Numbered from the stretch's first letter, positions 8,624 through 17,618 are shown. The stretch is 64,000 bases of DNA from Actinomycetospora sp. NBRC 106375 (GCF_030269665.1 NZ_BSTS01000001.1:124001-188000); one strand, 5' to 3'. Notes: generated by a model not told the origin, from the letters alone. Translations and numbers: made by a program.

Positions 8624-10494
8624 AGCGTCTTCTGCAGGCGCTCGGCCAGGGTGTTGACGAACGCCGTCGGCTCCTTGAGCTCGCCGCCCTCGGCCAGCAG
8701 CGCCATGCCGTAGAGCAGGCGGGCGACATCGGGGTCCGCGTCGCCGGCGCCCTGCTTGTCGCGCAGACCGCTCACCAGGGCGTGCTGGGGATTGAGCTCG
8801 AGGATCCGCTTCGTGACCGGCGGCTCCTGGCCCATCGCCCGGTACATCTTCTCCAGCATCGGCGACATGTCGCCGGGGTCGCCGACGAGGCAGGCCGGCG
8901 AGCTGGTCAGGCGCGTGGAGAGCCGGACCTCCTTGACGTCGTCGGCCAGCTCGGTGCCCATCCAGGTCAGGAGGTCGTCGAAGCCCTCGGGCAAGCCGGC
9001 GTCGTCGCCGAGGTCGACGTCGCCCTTGGCGATCGAGGCCATCGGGGTGCCGTCGAACTCGGTGACCGTGTCGGTCCAGACCTCGTCGACCTGGTCGGTG
9101 AGCAGCAGGACCTCGTAGCCCTTGGCGCGGAACGCCTCGATGTGCGGGGAGTTCTCGATGCTCCCGCGGGTCGCCCCGGTGAGGAAGTAGATCGCCTCCT
9201 GGCCCTCGGGCATGCGCTCCTTGTAGGCCTTCAGCGTGGTGTTCTCGTCCGCCGAGTGGGTGGACGGGAACGCGCTCGCCGCGAGGATCGCCTCCCGGTT
9301 GTCCGGGTCGGTGATCAGGCCCTCCTTGAAGGCCCGGCCGAGCTCGCCCCAGAACGTCGTGTACTTGTCGGGCTCGTTCTCCTGCAGCGCCGCGATCGTC
9401 TGCAGCACCTTGCGGACCAGCCGCTTGCGGATCGCCTGGATCTGGCGATCCTGCTGGAGGATCTCACGGGAGACGTTGAGCGAGAGGTCGGCGGCGTCGA
9501 CCACGCCCTTGACGAAGCGCAGGTACTCGGGGACGAGCGCCTCGCAGTCGTCCATGACGAACACGCGCTTGACGTAGAGCTGCACGCCGCGGCGCGCCTC
9601 GCGCATGAACAGGTCCATGGGCGCGTGCGCCGGCAGGAACAGCAGGCCCTGGTACTCGAACGTGCCCTCGCCCGAGAGCCGCATGGTCTCCAGCGGCTCC
9701 TGCCAGTCGTGGCTGACGTGGCGGTAGAACTCGGTGAGCTCCTCGTCGGTCACCTCGGAGCGGGCCCGCGCCCACAGCGCCTGCCGCGAGTTGATCGTCT
9801 CCGGCTCGGGCTCCGGGGTCTCGTCCGTGGCGGGCGGGGTCATCCGGATCGGCCAGGTGATGAAGTCCGAGTAGCGCTTCACGATGCGACGCACCGTCTC
9901 GGGCTTCGCGTAGTCGTGGAGGCTGTCCTCCGCGTCCTCGGGCTTCAGGTGCAGGGTGATCGAGGTGCCCTGCGGGGCGTCCTCGACCGGCTCCAGGGTG
10001 TAGGTGCCCTCACCGGTCGACTCCCAGTGCACGCCCTCGCTCGTCCCGGCCTTGCGCGTCACCATCTCGACGCGGTCGGCGACCATGAAGCTCGAGTAGA
10101 AGCCGATGCCGAACTGGCCGATGAGGTCCTCGGCGTTCTCGCCCTTCTCGTCCTGCGACTCGCGGATCTGGGCGAGCATCTCCGCGGTGCCCGACTTCGC
10201 GATCGTGCCGATCAGCTCGACGACCTCGTCGCGGCTCATCCCGATGCCGTTGTCGCGCACCACCAGCGTGCGGTGCTCGACGTCGGGGGCGCTCTGCTCC
10301 AGCTCGATGCGCAGGTCCGAGGTGTCGGCCTCGAGATCCTTGTCGCGGTAGGACTCCAACCGCAGCTTGTCCAGCGCGTCCGACGCGTTGGAGATCAGCT
10401 CGCGGAGGAAGACGTCCTTGTCGGAGTAGATCGAGTGGATCATCAACTGGAGCAGCTGACGGGCTTCGGCCTGGAACTCGATCGTCTCGCTCAT
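8620..10494 (-). CDS. htpG: molecular chaperone HtpG (bacterial Hsp90)
   Basis: A 624-residue full-length Hsp90. The GHKL ATPase domain begins with FQAEARQLLQLMIHSIYSDK and contains LRELISNASDAL, RDNGIGM and GQFGIGFYS (the ATP lid). The middle domain has the catalytic-arginine region VKRVFVMDDC, and a C-terminal dimerisation domain follows. It is a cytosolic, ATP-driven chaperone for late-stage folding. The start ATG 10494 has GGAGAGGA 4-6 nt upstream. A possible -10 hexamer TATCCT lies at 10532-10537 but I see no convincing -35. LLM and MOSC genes follow with 4-nt overlaps, an unusual partnership for htpG. Confidence 0.97.
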   Translation of the reverse strand: MSETIEFQAEARQLLQLMIHSIYSDKDVFLRELISNASDALDKLRLESYRDKDLEADTSDLRIELEQSAPDVEHRTLVVRDNGIGMSRDEVVELIGTIAKSGTAEMLAQIRESQDEKGENAEDLIGQFGIGFYSSFMVADRVEMVTRKAGTSEGVHWESTGEGTYTLEPVEDAPQGTSITLHLKPEDAEDSLHDYAKPETVRRIVKRYSDFITWPIRMTPPATDETPEPEPETINSRQALWARARSEVTDEELTEFYRHVSHDWQEPLETMRLSGEGTFEYQGLLFLPAHAPMDLFMREARRGVQLYVKRVFVMDDCEALVPEYLRFVKGVVDAADLSLNVSREILQQDRQIQAIRKRLVRKVLQTIAALQENEPDKYTTFWGELGRAFKEGLITDPDNREAILAASAFPSTHSADENTTLKAYKERMPEGQEAIYFLTGATRGSIENSPHIEAFRAKGYEVLLLTDQVDEVWTDTVTEFDGTPMASIAKGDVDLGDDAGLPEGFDDLLTWMGTELADDVKEVRLSTRLTSSPACLVGDPGDMSPMLEKMYRAMGQEPPVTKRILELNPQHALVSGLRDKQGAGDADPDVARLLYGMALLAEGGELKEPTAFVNTLAERLQKTL

Positions 10495-10551
10495 GCGTCC
10501 TCTCCCGCGGTGGGTCGTGCGTGCAGGGTCCAGGATATCGGCCGGTCCGTG

Positions 10552-10566
10552 GGGGCCGGAGGCCCC
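10552..10566. terminator. short GC hairpin, possible terminator
   Basis: Perfect 6-bp stem GGGGCC/GGCCCC with a 3-base loop, 16 bases downstream of the stop of the small remnant reading frame on the minus strand and upstream of the htpG -10 candidate. There is no T-run, so this is a weak call. Confidence 0.25.
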
Positions 10567-10582
10567 GACCGCCCGCCCGGGC

Positions 10583-10770
10583 TCAGAGGCCGAGAGCGGC
10601 GCTGACCGCGCCGTCGATGCGGGACAGGGTGGTCGTGTCCACGGCACCCAGCCGCTCCCCCACCCACGCCCGGCACGGGCGGCTGGTCAGGTCGCCGGGG
10701 TCGAGGCCGCCCCCCGGACGAGCTCGACGGAGAACTCGTCGAGGGTGATGCTGACCCGCCTGCTCGCCAC
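10583..10770 (-). pseudogene. possible remnant of a MazF-like toxin with upstream antitoxin-like start
   Basis: Two short frames with high G/C third positions touch here. A GTG at 10770 opens VASRRVSITLDEFSVELVR and stops at 10687. In another frame, running on to the stop at 10583, GLDPGDLTSRPCRAWVGERL is followed by GAVDTTTLSRIDGAVSAALG, which resembles the C-terminus of actinobacterial MazF/PemK toxins. No catalytic N-terminal half exists. I read this as debris of a toxin-antitoxin pair joined by deletion or frameshift. The family assignment rests on pattern memory only. Confidence 0.25.
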
Positions 10771-10793
10771 GGAGGGCAGCTTACCGGCGAGTC

Positions 10794-11192
10794 TCACGCC
10801 GCGAGCTCGTTCGGCAGGGCGCGCACGTGCAGGAGGTCGAGCCGACGTTCGACGATCGTGCCCACCGGCCAGCCGGCCACGTACTCGGCGAGGTCGTCGG
10901 CTTCGTCGGTCGAGCAGCAGGCACAGGGATCCCAGCCCTGCGCCTGCAACGAGGATCGGACCGCCTCGACGTACTCGGGGCGGGTCAGCGGCACCTGGGC
11001 GACCCGCGCGGTCGTCGTCGCCCGGTGCGAGTTCAAGCCGGCGAACCCCCGCCCGCAGCCGCAGCCGCCGTCCGGGTCGTCCCGGTCCCTGCGACAGACC
11101 TCGCCGACGCGGACGAGCTCGCCCTCCGTCGCCCAGTGGTAGTCGTTCGCGCGTGCGCCCTGGGTCCGGGCGGTCGCCACCAGCACCTTCAT
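10794..11192 (-). CDS. conserved cysteine-containing protein, DUF7715-like
   Basis: A 132-residue cytosolic protein starting at ATG 11192 with GAGGGAGAG 4 nt upstream. The N-terminus MKVLVATARTQGARANDYHW and the block DPDGGCGCGRGFAGL near residue 45 match a conserved actinobacterial family I know as DUF7715. A second pair, CACC, near residue 97 could join the first in metal binding, but this is unproven. Function is unknown. It stands alone between two zones of decayed sequence and looks intact. Confidence 0.7.
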   Translation of the reverse strand: MKVLVATARTQGARANDYHWATEGELVRVGEVCRRDRDDPDGGCGCGRGFAGLNSHRATTTARVAQVPLTRPEYVEAVRSSLQAQGWDPCACCSTDEADDLAEYVAGWPVGTIVERRLDLLHVRALPNELAA

Positions 11193-11331
11193 GTCGCTCT
11201 CCCTCGTCCGCGCCGTCGTCCGAGGGGATAGCACCGAGCACCGACAGCGCCGGTGGGTGTCGGTGCGCCGATGATCGCTCCGGGTGCTCCTCCGACCCGA
11301 TGGCATGGGGTGGACGGAGCACCGGGGCGGA

Positions 11332-11526
11332 TCATGGAGCTGGTGTCCTCGGTCGGGCCGGCGGGCGGGCCCGCACCGCCCACCACGCGAACCACACCGC
11401 CGTCCCGACGATCGCGACACCGAGCGGGACGTGCACGGCGAGCACCCCCGTGTAGCCGAGAGCGATCTGCGCCGTCTCCGCCACCACGAGCGCCACCGAC
11501 ACCGCGATCGGCCACGCCGGCAGACG
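11332..11526 (-). pseudogene. C-terminal fragment of a small integral membrane protein
   Basis: The frame contains PAWPIAVSVALVVAETAQIA and GYTGVLAVHVPLGVAIVG, two hydrophobic helices typical of a four-helix actinobacterial membrane protein whose final helix carries LHVPLGVAI. It has no start, because an in-frame stop lies just upstream where the response-regulator fragment begins. It ends at TGA 11332. Without its first helices this cannot be a working gene. Confidence 0.35.
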
Positions 11527-11530
11527 CCCG

Positions 11531-11600
11531 GGACGTCGTCAGGACGAGCACCGCGGTGCCCGCGAGATCCGGGTCGGCGGTGATCGTCTCCAGACCGCGG
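11531..11600 (-). pseudogene. fragment of a response regulator receiver domain
   Basis: Over about 22 codons the minus strand reads GLETITADPDLAGTAVLVLT, matching the region around the fourth strand of NarL-type receiver domains, where ADPxLAGxxVLVLTTF is usual. The phospho-acceptor Asp and the output domain are absent. It abuts the membrane-protein fragment in a different frame. Confidence 0.35.
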
Positions 11601-11710
11601 CGACCGGGCGCGCCGAGGAGCAGGCGCGGCGGCGCGTCGAGACGGGGGCGGTGACCCCGAGGTGTCAGCGGGGGGCCACCGCGCACACCGGGCGTCCGTA
11701 GCGCCACACG

Positions 11711-11767
11711 CTCGCGGTCGCTCGCGGTCGCTCGGGGCGCTCGGGGCGCTCGGGGCGCTCGGGGTCG
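11711..11767. repeat. short tandem repeat, CTCGGGGCG-type units
   Basis: Two copies of CTCGCGGTCG are followed by three copies of CTCGGGGCG and a final CTCGGGGTCG, head to tail. It lies between the response-regulator and histidine-kinase remnants and probably arose by slippage. Confidence 0.85.
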
Positions 11768-11950
11768 CTACGCCGCGCCCGGGGTCGCGACGCCCTCGTG
11801 GGCCGCGACCACCCGCTCCAGCCCGACCCACACCGCGAGCAGCACGACGCCGACCGCGACCGAGCGGTGCCAGGTCAGCCGGCTCGCGACCGTGTAGACG
11901 GCGAGGACCACCATCAGCGACGTCGGGCCGTCGGGGTAGTGCGGGGGTCC
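11768..11950 (-). pseudogene. N-terminal membrane fragment of a sensor histidine kinase
   Basis: The frame ending at TAG 11768 reads PTSLMVVLAVYTVASRLTWH then SVAVGVVLLAVWVGLERVV, resembling the early helices of NarL-partner histidine kinases, where a PTxLxxxLAxYTVA motif is common. No DHp or ATPase domain follows. With the receiver fragment nearby it suggests a deleted two-component system. The remainder of 11193-12068 shows nothing else I can name. Confidence 0.35.
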
Positions 11951-12068
11951 TGTCGTCAGCGTTCCGACGTACGCGACCCGGGCATCTCTCGGGGTACGGC
12001 GGGACCGCGTGCCCAGGGGCACCTACGATCGACGGATCAACCCCTGGTAGACGAGGAGCGGGACACCC

Positions 12069-13343
12069 ATGGCGCGCGACGGCGGTACGACCTTCGAGAA
12101 GCAGGTGCTCGAGGCGTCGGAGCGTCTGGCGGGTATTGCCGAGCGCACCCCGCTGCAGCGCAACCCGCGCCTGTCGTCCGTCACGGGCACCCAGGTGTGG
12201 TTCAAGCGCGAGGACCTGCAGGTCGGCCGCTCCTACAAGCTGCGCGGGGCCTACAACCTCATCAGCCAGCTCGACGACGAGGCGCGCGCCGCCGGCGTCG
12301 TGTGCGCGAGCGCCGGCAACCACGCGCAGGGCTTCGCGTTCGCCTGCGCCGCGCACCGCGTCAAGGGCCGGGTCGTCATCCCGTCGACCACCCCGCGCCA
12401 GAAGCGCGAGCGAATCGTCGCCCTCGGCGGCGACATGATCGACCTCGTGGTGGACGGCGACACCTACGACGAGTCGTCCGCCGCGGCCACGCGCTGGTCC
12501 GAGGACACCGGGGCGACGCTGGTCCCGGCGTTCGACGACACCCGCACCGTGGCCGGCCAGGCGACGGTGGTGGCCGAGATCGTCGAGCAGCTCGGCGAGG
12601 CCCCGGACACGATCGTCGTCCCGGTCGGCGGCGGCGGGCTGCTCGCCGGTACCGCGACCTGGCTGCAGGCCACCCACCCGCGCACCCGCGTGGTCGGCGT
12701 CGAGCCGGCCGGCGCGCGCAACGTCGCCGCCGCGCTGCACGCCGGCAGCCCGGTGGTGCTCGACGAGCACGGGTTCGACCGCTTCGTCGACGGCGCCGCC
12801 GTGCGCAAGGCCGGGGCGGTGACCTACCCGCTGATCCGCCGCTCGGGCGCCGAGCTCGTCGCGGTGGACGAGGGCCTGGTGTGCACCGAGATGCTCGCGC
12901 TCTACCAGACCGACGGCATCATCGCCGAGCCCGCGGGTGCGCTGGCCGGCGCCGCGATCCGTGCCGACGGCCCGGGGCTGGACCTCGTGCCGGGCGAGAC
13001 GGTCGTCGTCGTCCTCTCCGGCGGCAACAACGACGTGTCCCGGTACGCCGAGGTCATCGAGCGCTCGCTGCGCTTCCAGGGCCTCAAGCACTACTTCCTC
13101 GTCGAGTTCCCCCAGGAGCCCGGCGCGCTGCGCCGCTTCCTCGACGAGGTCCTCGGCCCGGACGACGACATCACCCGCTTCGAGTACGTCAAGCGCGACA
13201 ACCGCGAGGCCGGCCCGGCGCTGGTCGGCGTCGAGATCGGGTCCCGCGACGACCTCGAGCCGCTGCTGGAGCGCATGGCCCGCTCGCCGCTGCAGATCGA
13301 GGCGCTGGAGCCGGGCTCGCCCGCGTTCCGCTTCCTGGTCTAG
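12069..13343 (+). CDS. ilvA: threonine ammonia-lyase (threonine dehydratase)
   Basis: A 424-residue fold-type II PLP enzyme converting threonine to 2-oxobutanoate, the first step of isoleucine synthesis. The PLP lysine is in GRSYKLRGAYN (about Lys57), the substrate loop is ASAGNHAQG, and the phosphate-binding loop is PVGGGGLLAG. A C-terminal ACT-like domain from about residue 335 (KHYFLVEFPQEPGALRRFL) gives allosteric control. This is the short, single-ACT actinobacterial form, so feedback by isoleucine may be weaker than in long IlvA. The start ATG 12069 has GAGGAGCGGG upstream. The 3' end overlaps the convergent GNAT gene by 4 bases. No attenuator or T-box is visible. Confidence 0.93.
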   Translation: MARDGGTTFEKQVLEASERLAGIAERTPLQRNPRLSSVTGTQVWFKREDLQVGRSYKLRGAYNLISQLDDEARAAGVVCASAGNHAQGFAFACAAHRVKGRVVIPSTTPRQKRERIVALGGDMIDLVVDGDTYDESSAAATRWSEDTGATLVPAFDDTRTVAGQATVVAEIVEQLGEAPDTIVVPVGGGGLLAGTATWLQATHPRTRVVGVEPAGARNVAAALHAGSPVVLDEHGFDRFVDGAAVRKAGAVTYPLIRRSGAELVAVDEGLVCTEMLALYQTDGIIAEPAGALAGAAIRADGPGLDLVPGETVVVVLSGGNNDVSRYAEVIERSLRFQGLKHYFLVEFPQEPGALRRFLDEVLGPDDDITRFEYVKRDNREAGPALVGVEIGSRDDLEPLLERMARSPLQIEALEPGSPAFRFLV

Positions 13344-13867
13344 CTCGTCTGTAGCTGCAGGGCCCAGCGCGTGGCCGGTGCCGACCACCCGGGCCCCTGG
13401 TACGGCTCGCCGTCCGCGTGCCAGCCGCGGTGGGCGTAGAACGCCTGGGCGCTCGTGTTCGCGGTGTACACCCACAACGTGGCCCGCGCGAAGCCCGCCG
13501 CCGCGAGGTGCGCGACGCCGGCGTCGTGCAGCGCCCCGCCGGCGCCGGTGCCGATGACCTCGGGGTCGAGGTAGAGGGTGTACAGCACGGCGCTGGTCCC
13601 GGTGGTGTCCCCGGCGAGCTCCGGGTCCCGCGACGGGCCGACGGTGCAGTAGCCGCGCACCCCGGCACCGTCCTCGGCGACGAACACCGCCATCGGCTCG
13701 GGGGCCGCGATCACCGACCGGCGGACCTCGGCGATCTCCGCGGCGTCGAGGGCGTCCAGACGCTCGTCGGCGACGATGCCGCGGTAGGCGTTCCGCCAGC
13801 CGGCGACGGTGATCTCGCCGATCCTCGCGGCGTCGGCCTCGACCGCGCGGCGGATGCTCCAGCCCAC
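13340..13867 (-). CDS. GNAT family N-acetyltransferase
   Basis: A 175-residue acyltransferase domain. It begins with IRRAVEADAARIGEITVAGW. The acetyl-CoA loop is present in modified form as VIGTGAGGALHDAG, and the C-terminal AQAFYAHRGWHADGE is the family hallmark. The substrate is unknown. The start GTG 13867 lies 4 nt beyond the stop of the MFS gene, so it is co-transcribed with it. The stop TAG is shared with the end of ilvA on the other strand. Confidence 0.85.
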   Translation of the reverse strand: MGWSIRRAVEADAARIGEITVAGWRNAYRGIVADERLDALDAAEIAEVRRSVIAAPEPMAVFVAEDGAGVRGYCTVGPSRDPELAGDTTGTSAVLYTLYLDPEVIGTGAGGALHDAGVAHLAAAGFARATLWVYTANTSAQAFYAHRGWHADGEPYQGPGWSAPATRWALQLQTS

Positions 13868-13871
13868 GGGA

Positions 13872-15080
13872 TCAGTGTCCGGAGGCGGCCGTCCGCACCG
13901 CCACGCGTTCGGGGACCGGCTCGTCGGCGACGGGGGTGACACCGATCGCCGCGAGCGGCGCGAGGGCGACCACGGCGAACCCGACCGCGTAGCTCGAGAC
14001 GCCGATGAGGGCCCCCAGGGCCGGCGGCGCGATGGTGGCGACGATGTTCTGGGTGGTGTTCTGCACCCCGAGCGCGCGCCCGGACCAGCCGGGCCCGGCG
14101 ATCTCGGCGGTGGCGACGAACGCGAGGCCGTTGTCGGCGACGGTGATGACCGATCCGGCCGCGATCCCGGCGACGGCGATCAGCCCGAGGGTGAGGTCGC
14201 CGACCGAGAACACGAGCAGCACCGCCGCGCTCGCCACGGCCAGCTGACGCATCGGGCGCAGGCGCGAGCCGACGCGGTCGGACCACCAGCCGCTGCCGAT
14301 GCGTCCGGCGGCGCCGGCGATCTGGGCCGCGGCCACGAAGACACCGGCCACCCCGGGCGACCAGCCCTGCTCGCGCACCAGGTACTCCAGCGAGAACGCC
14401 GAGATCGCGAACTGCGGGAGCACCAGCAGGGCGCTCGCCGCGTGCACCCGCGGCAGGACCGGCGAGCGGTACGGCGACGCGGGCGGGGCCTCCCCCGGCG
14501 CGCGCGGGGTGCGCGGCGGATCGGCGGCCACGAGCACCACCAGCACCGCGCAGACCACGCACGCCAGCGCGGGCCACACCAGCGCCTCGAACGACCCGTC
14601 CTGCTGGGCGAGCGTCGGCAGCACGAGCCCGCCGACGGCGACGCCGAGCGGCTGCGCTGTCTGGCGGATCCCCATGGCGAGGCCGCGTTCCTCGACGTCG
14701 AACCACCCCATGATCAGCCGCCCGCTCGCGGCGTTGACCGAGGCCGCGCCGATCCCGGCCAGCACCAGCAGCGCGACGGCGAGGGCGAGCGACGCCGGCG
14801 CGAGGAGGGCGAGCGCGCCGGTCAGGACGCCGCAGAAGCCGAGCCCGGCCGCCATGGGGAGGCGCTCGCCGACCCGGTCGACGACCGCGCCCCAGGCGAT
14901 CAGCGCGACGAGCAGGCCGAGCGTGGGAGCCGCGACCACGATCCCCACCGCCGCGAGGGAGAGCCCGCGCTCGTCCCGCAGGCTCGGCACGAGGAACGGC
15001 ACGCCGTAGACCACGGCGGAGGCGGCGGTCTGCGCCGCGACGCCCACGGCGAGGACGGCCCAGCGTCGACGGGATCGCAC
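13872..15080 (-). CDS. MFS transporter (12 helices)
   Basis: A 402-residue major facilitator with 12 predicted helices. The A-like loop DRVGERLPM follows helix 2, SDRVGSRLRPM repeats it in the second half, and there is a conserved NAASGRLIMGWFDVEERG segment, as in oxalate/formate-like or MucK-type symporters. The transported compound is unknown. The start GTG 15080 has no ribosome site. A -10-like TAGCGT lies 12 nt upstream, so the mRNA may have a very short leader. It is followed closely by the GNAT gene. Confidence 0.85.
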   Translation of the reverse strand: MRSRRRWAVLAVGVAAQTAASAVVYGVPFLVPSLRDERGLSLAAVGIVVAAPTLGLLVALIAWGAVVDRVGERLPMAAGLGFCGVLTGALALLAPASLALAVALLVLAGIGAASVNAASGRLIMGWFDVEERGLAMGIRQTAQPLGVAVGGLVLPTLAQQDGSFEALVWPALACVVCAVLVVLVAADPPRTPRAPGEAPPASPYRSPVLPRVHAASALLVLPQFAISAFSLEYLVREQGWSPGVAGVFVAAAQIAGAAGRIGSGWWSDRVGSRLRPMRQLAVASAAVLLVFSVGDLTLGLIAVAGIAAGSVITVADNGLAFVATAEIAGPGWSGRALGVQNTTQNIVATIAPPALGALIGVSSYAVGFAVVALAPLAAIGVTPVADEPVPERVAVRTAASGH

Positions 15081-15142
15081 ACGTGCTTGTCTACGCTATC
15101 GACGCCCATTCCGCAGGAAAGTCCTCCCACGATGTGGGACGT

Positions 15143-17065
15143 TCACCGTGATCCGAGACCCACCAGCAGGTCGGCGCGCCGGTCGGCGTCCTCGACGCGG
15201 GCGTGACGCGACCACGCGACCAGCACCACGACCACGCCCGCGAGCAGCGGCAGGTCGCCCAGCAGCCACGTGAGCACGCCGGCGAGGTGCTGGTCGGCCA
15301 GGAGATCCGGGGCCCAGGGCAGGCGCAGGCGCACGAAGAAGTCGTCGACGAAGACCTGGCCGCTCCCCCCGTCCGCGGGGAGCACCGGCGTCCGCGAGAT
15401 CGGGTGGTCCGCGGCGAGCAGCGCCAGCCCCACCAGCGCGTGCAGGGGCATGGTCGCCAGGAGGAAGGTCAGCCGGGCCAGGTACGGCAGGCCCGGCCCG
15501 TTCGGCGGGCCGGCGACGAGGGGGCCGAGGAACAGGACCCCGACCAGCAGGAACCACAGCGTCATCACCGGCTGCAGCCAGCCCAGCGGCTGGGTCAGCG
15601 AGAACACCGGCGTCAGGTAGAGCAGGGCCGGCGAGCCGACGACGAGCACGACGGCGACGACGGGGTGGCACGCCACGCGCAGGGTGGGTGCCGCCAGGAC
15701 GTGCTCGAGCCACTCCGCCGGGCCCTCGGGGCCACCGGGCGGGGCCTCGCGCAACGTCCGGCGCGCCAGCACGATCGGCGCGCCCAGCGCCCAGAGCAGC
15801 GGCACCGCCGTGGCGACGAGCATGTGCCCGGCCACGTGGATCGACAGCACCGCCGGGCCGTAGCGCCCGAGCCCGGACGAGGTGGCGACGACGAGCAGCG
15901 CGCACCCGGCGAACCAGGCCACCGAGCGCCCGACCGGCCAGCGCGCGCCCTCCCGCGCGAGCCGCCGCAGACCCCCGGCGTAGAGGGCGGCGAGCGTGGC
16001 GGCCAGCGTGAGCGAGGTCAGCTCGGGTCGCCAGGACGTCGCGAGCACCCACGGGTCCGGCGCCGCCGCGAAGCCGTAGCCCAGGACCGCGGTGGGGGCG
16101 CTCGTCGCCCCCGGCGCCTGGACCGGGGGCACCGCACGGGTCGCGACCGCCGACAGCCCGACGACGACCGCGAGCACCCCCAGCTCCACCGGCCACACGA
16201 CCCGCCCGGCGCGCCGTCGCCAGACCACCCCGCCCGCGACGACGCCCAGCGCGGCGGCGAGCAGGACGAGCACCGTGTAGTCCAGGTGACCCCCGACCCC
16301 GGTGCCGCCGGGCGCCGAGAGCGCGACCCCGGCGGCCACGGCCCCGGAGGCGACGGTCGCGATCCCCGCGGCGGTGCCGATCCGCGCGGCGCGCCACCAG
16401 GACCGCGGCTCCGTGTCCCCCGTCAGCGCCAGCACCCCGAGCGTCCCGAGCCAGACGGCCGCGGCGACGACGTGCAGCGCCGTCGCGGGCAGGGCGAGGT
16501 CGCGGCCCACACCGTCGGCGGCATGGCCGGTCGCCACCGGGGCGAGGAGGGCGGCCAGCGCGAGGGCGAGCACGCCGGCGCCGCCGGTCCAGCGCCGCAC
16601 CTCGCCCGCCGCGACCGCCGTCGCGACGCCCAGGACGGCCGCGATCAGCCAGCTGACCGGCTCCCCGCGGGCGAGGATCACCGTGACGAGCCCCGGGCCG
16701 AGCGGGAGGCGGCCCCCGACGGACTCCGCCAGCGTCGCGGGCACCGAGACGGCCGCCGCGGCCGCGCCGACCCACGCCGCCCACCGCGCGAGGCGCAGGG
16801 CCCGCGTCCCGGTCGGCGTGAACGCGGACCCGCTGTCCGCCGGCGGCGTGGCGACGACCAGCGCGACGAGCAGCCCGCCGACGGTCGCCGCTCCCGCGAG
16901 GTCGACCACGGCCCGCAGGAGCGGCACCGCGACCCGGAGCGCGGCGCCCGGGTCGTCGAGGCCCAGCTCGGCGTAGCCCACGGGCCCGCGGACCAGCACC
17001 GCGACGGCGGCGACGAGCAGCCCCAGTCCGGCGGCGGCACCGGCCAGGGCCGCGCCGCGGCTCAC
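15143..17065 (-). CDS. fused CopD copper-transport domain and CtaG cytochrome oxidase assembly factor
   Basis: A 640-residue polytopic membrane protein. The first half (about residues 1-310) is CopD-like, with ALHVVAAAVWLGTLGVLAL carrying the conserved His. The second half is the caa3-type CtaG domain: SIHVAGHMLVATAVPLLWAL, the RVACHPVVAV segment, PLHALVGLALL and a C-terminal ADQHLAGVLTW. CtaG delivers copper to the CuB site of cytochrome c oxidase and CopD moves copper across the membrane. Such fusions are common in actinobacteria. GTG 17065 overlaps the stop of the upstream membrane protein (GTGA). Confidence 0.92.
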   Translation of the reverse strand: MSRGAALAGAAAGLGLLVAAVAVLVRGPVGYAELGLDDPGAALRVAVPLLRAVVDLAGAATVGGLLVALVVATPPADSGSAFTPTGTRALRLARWAAWVGAAAAAVSVPATLAESVGGRLPLGPGLVTVILARGEPVSWLIAAVLGVATAVAAGEVRRWTGGAGVLALALAALLAPVATGHAADGVGRDLALPATALHVVAAAVWLGTLGVLALTGDTEPRSWWRAARIGTAAGIATVASGAVAAGVALSAPGGTGVGGHLDYTVLVLLAAALGVVAGGVVWRRRAGRVVWPVELGVLAVVVGLSAVATRAVPPVQAPGATSAPTAVLGYGFAAAPDPWVLATSWRPELTSLTLAATLAALYAGGLRRLAREGARWPVGRSVAWFAGCALLVVATSSGLGRYGPAVLSIHVAGHMLVATAVPLLWALGAPIVLARRTLREAPPGGPEGPAEWLEHVLAAPTLRVACHPVVAVVLVVGSPALLYLTPVFSLTQPLGWLQPVMTLWFLLVGVLFLGPLVAGPPNGPGLPYLARLTFLLATMPLHALVGLALLAADHPISRTPVLPADGGSGQVFVDDFFVRLRLPWAPDLLADQHLAGVLTWLLGDLPLLAGVVVVLVAWSRHARVEDADRRADLLVGLGSR

Positions 17066-17526
17066 GGGTCGATCTCGCTCGGGTACCGGGCGCGGTACTC
17101 GTCGAGGTGCTGGGACTTGCAGACGTGCTGCTCCTTCTCGTTCTGGGCCTGGCGCATGCACTCGTCGAGCGTCCGCACCCCGCCGGTCTCGAGGTAGGTC
17201 ACGGCGCCGGCGAGGGTGCTCCACTCCACGACCACGGCGATCCCGATCGCGACCACGCCCAGCGCGAGCCCGGCGAGCGGGCCGCGGCGGGGGTGCGCGC
17301 CGGCGTCCGTGCGGCCGCGCAGGCGGGCCAGCGCGGCGAGCGCGAGGATCACCGCGAGCAGCCCGAGCGCGAGCCCGCCCCAGCCCGTCCACGCGCTGAC
17401 CAGCGCCATCGCCCCGAGCACCAGCGCCGCGACGGCGATCGCGGGGCGCTGCGGACGCCCGGAGCCGGGCTCCTCCGTACCGTCCGCCGCGGCGGAGGCG
17501 GGCGTCGCCGTGGGGTCCGAGGGCAC
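17062..17526 (-). CDS. DUF4190-like small membrane protein
   Basis: A 154-residue protein starting at GTG 17526. A Pro/Ala-rich cytosolic head of about 28 residues is followed by three hydrophobic helices (AIAVAALVLGAMALVSAW, LALGLLAVILALAALARL, LAGLALGVVAIGIAVVVEW) in the repeat arrangement of DUF4190 proteins. A short extracytoplasmic tail has two cysteines (ECMRQAQNEKEQHVCKSQ) that could form a disulfide. It overlaps the CopD-CtaG start by 4 nt, so a link to copper or oxidase biogenesis is possible but inferred from position only. Confidence 0.7.
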   Translation of the reverse strand: MPSDPTATPASAAADGTEEPGSGRPQRPAIAVAALVLGAMALVSAWTGWGGLALGLLAVILALAALARLRGRTDAGAHPRRGPLAGLALGVVAIGIAVVVEWSTLAGAVTYLETGGVRTLDECMRQAQNEKEQHVCKSQHLDEYRARYPSEIDP

Positions 17527-17618
17527 GGACCGATCGTGGCAAGTCGGTCCGGCGACCTGCGCCGCGGGGGGGGTCGGTCGGAGGTCGGTCGGGCTCGGGA
17601 GGAGGGCCGATCCCCGGG

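Noticed and set aside
8614-10605. 663-codon plus-strand open frame over htpG
   Set aside because: htpG on the minus strand has every Hsp90 motif. The plus frame has none and shows the Arg/Val/Leu-rich composition of a mirror frame.
11711-11767. Possible CRISPR-like tandem repeats
   Set aside because: Units are 9-10 bases with no spacers and no cas genes anywhere. This is a simple slippage repeat.
12000-12068. Attenuator or T-box before ilvA
   Set aside because: No leader peptide with branched-chain codons, no specifier loop and no terminator-antiterminator pair could be found. Only a lone TACGAT is visible.
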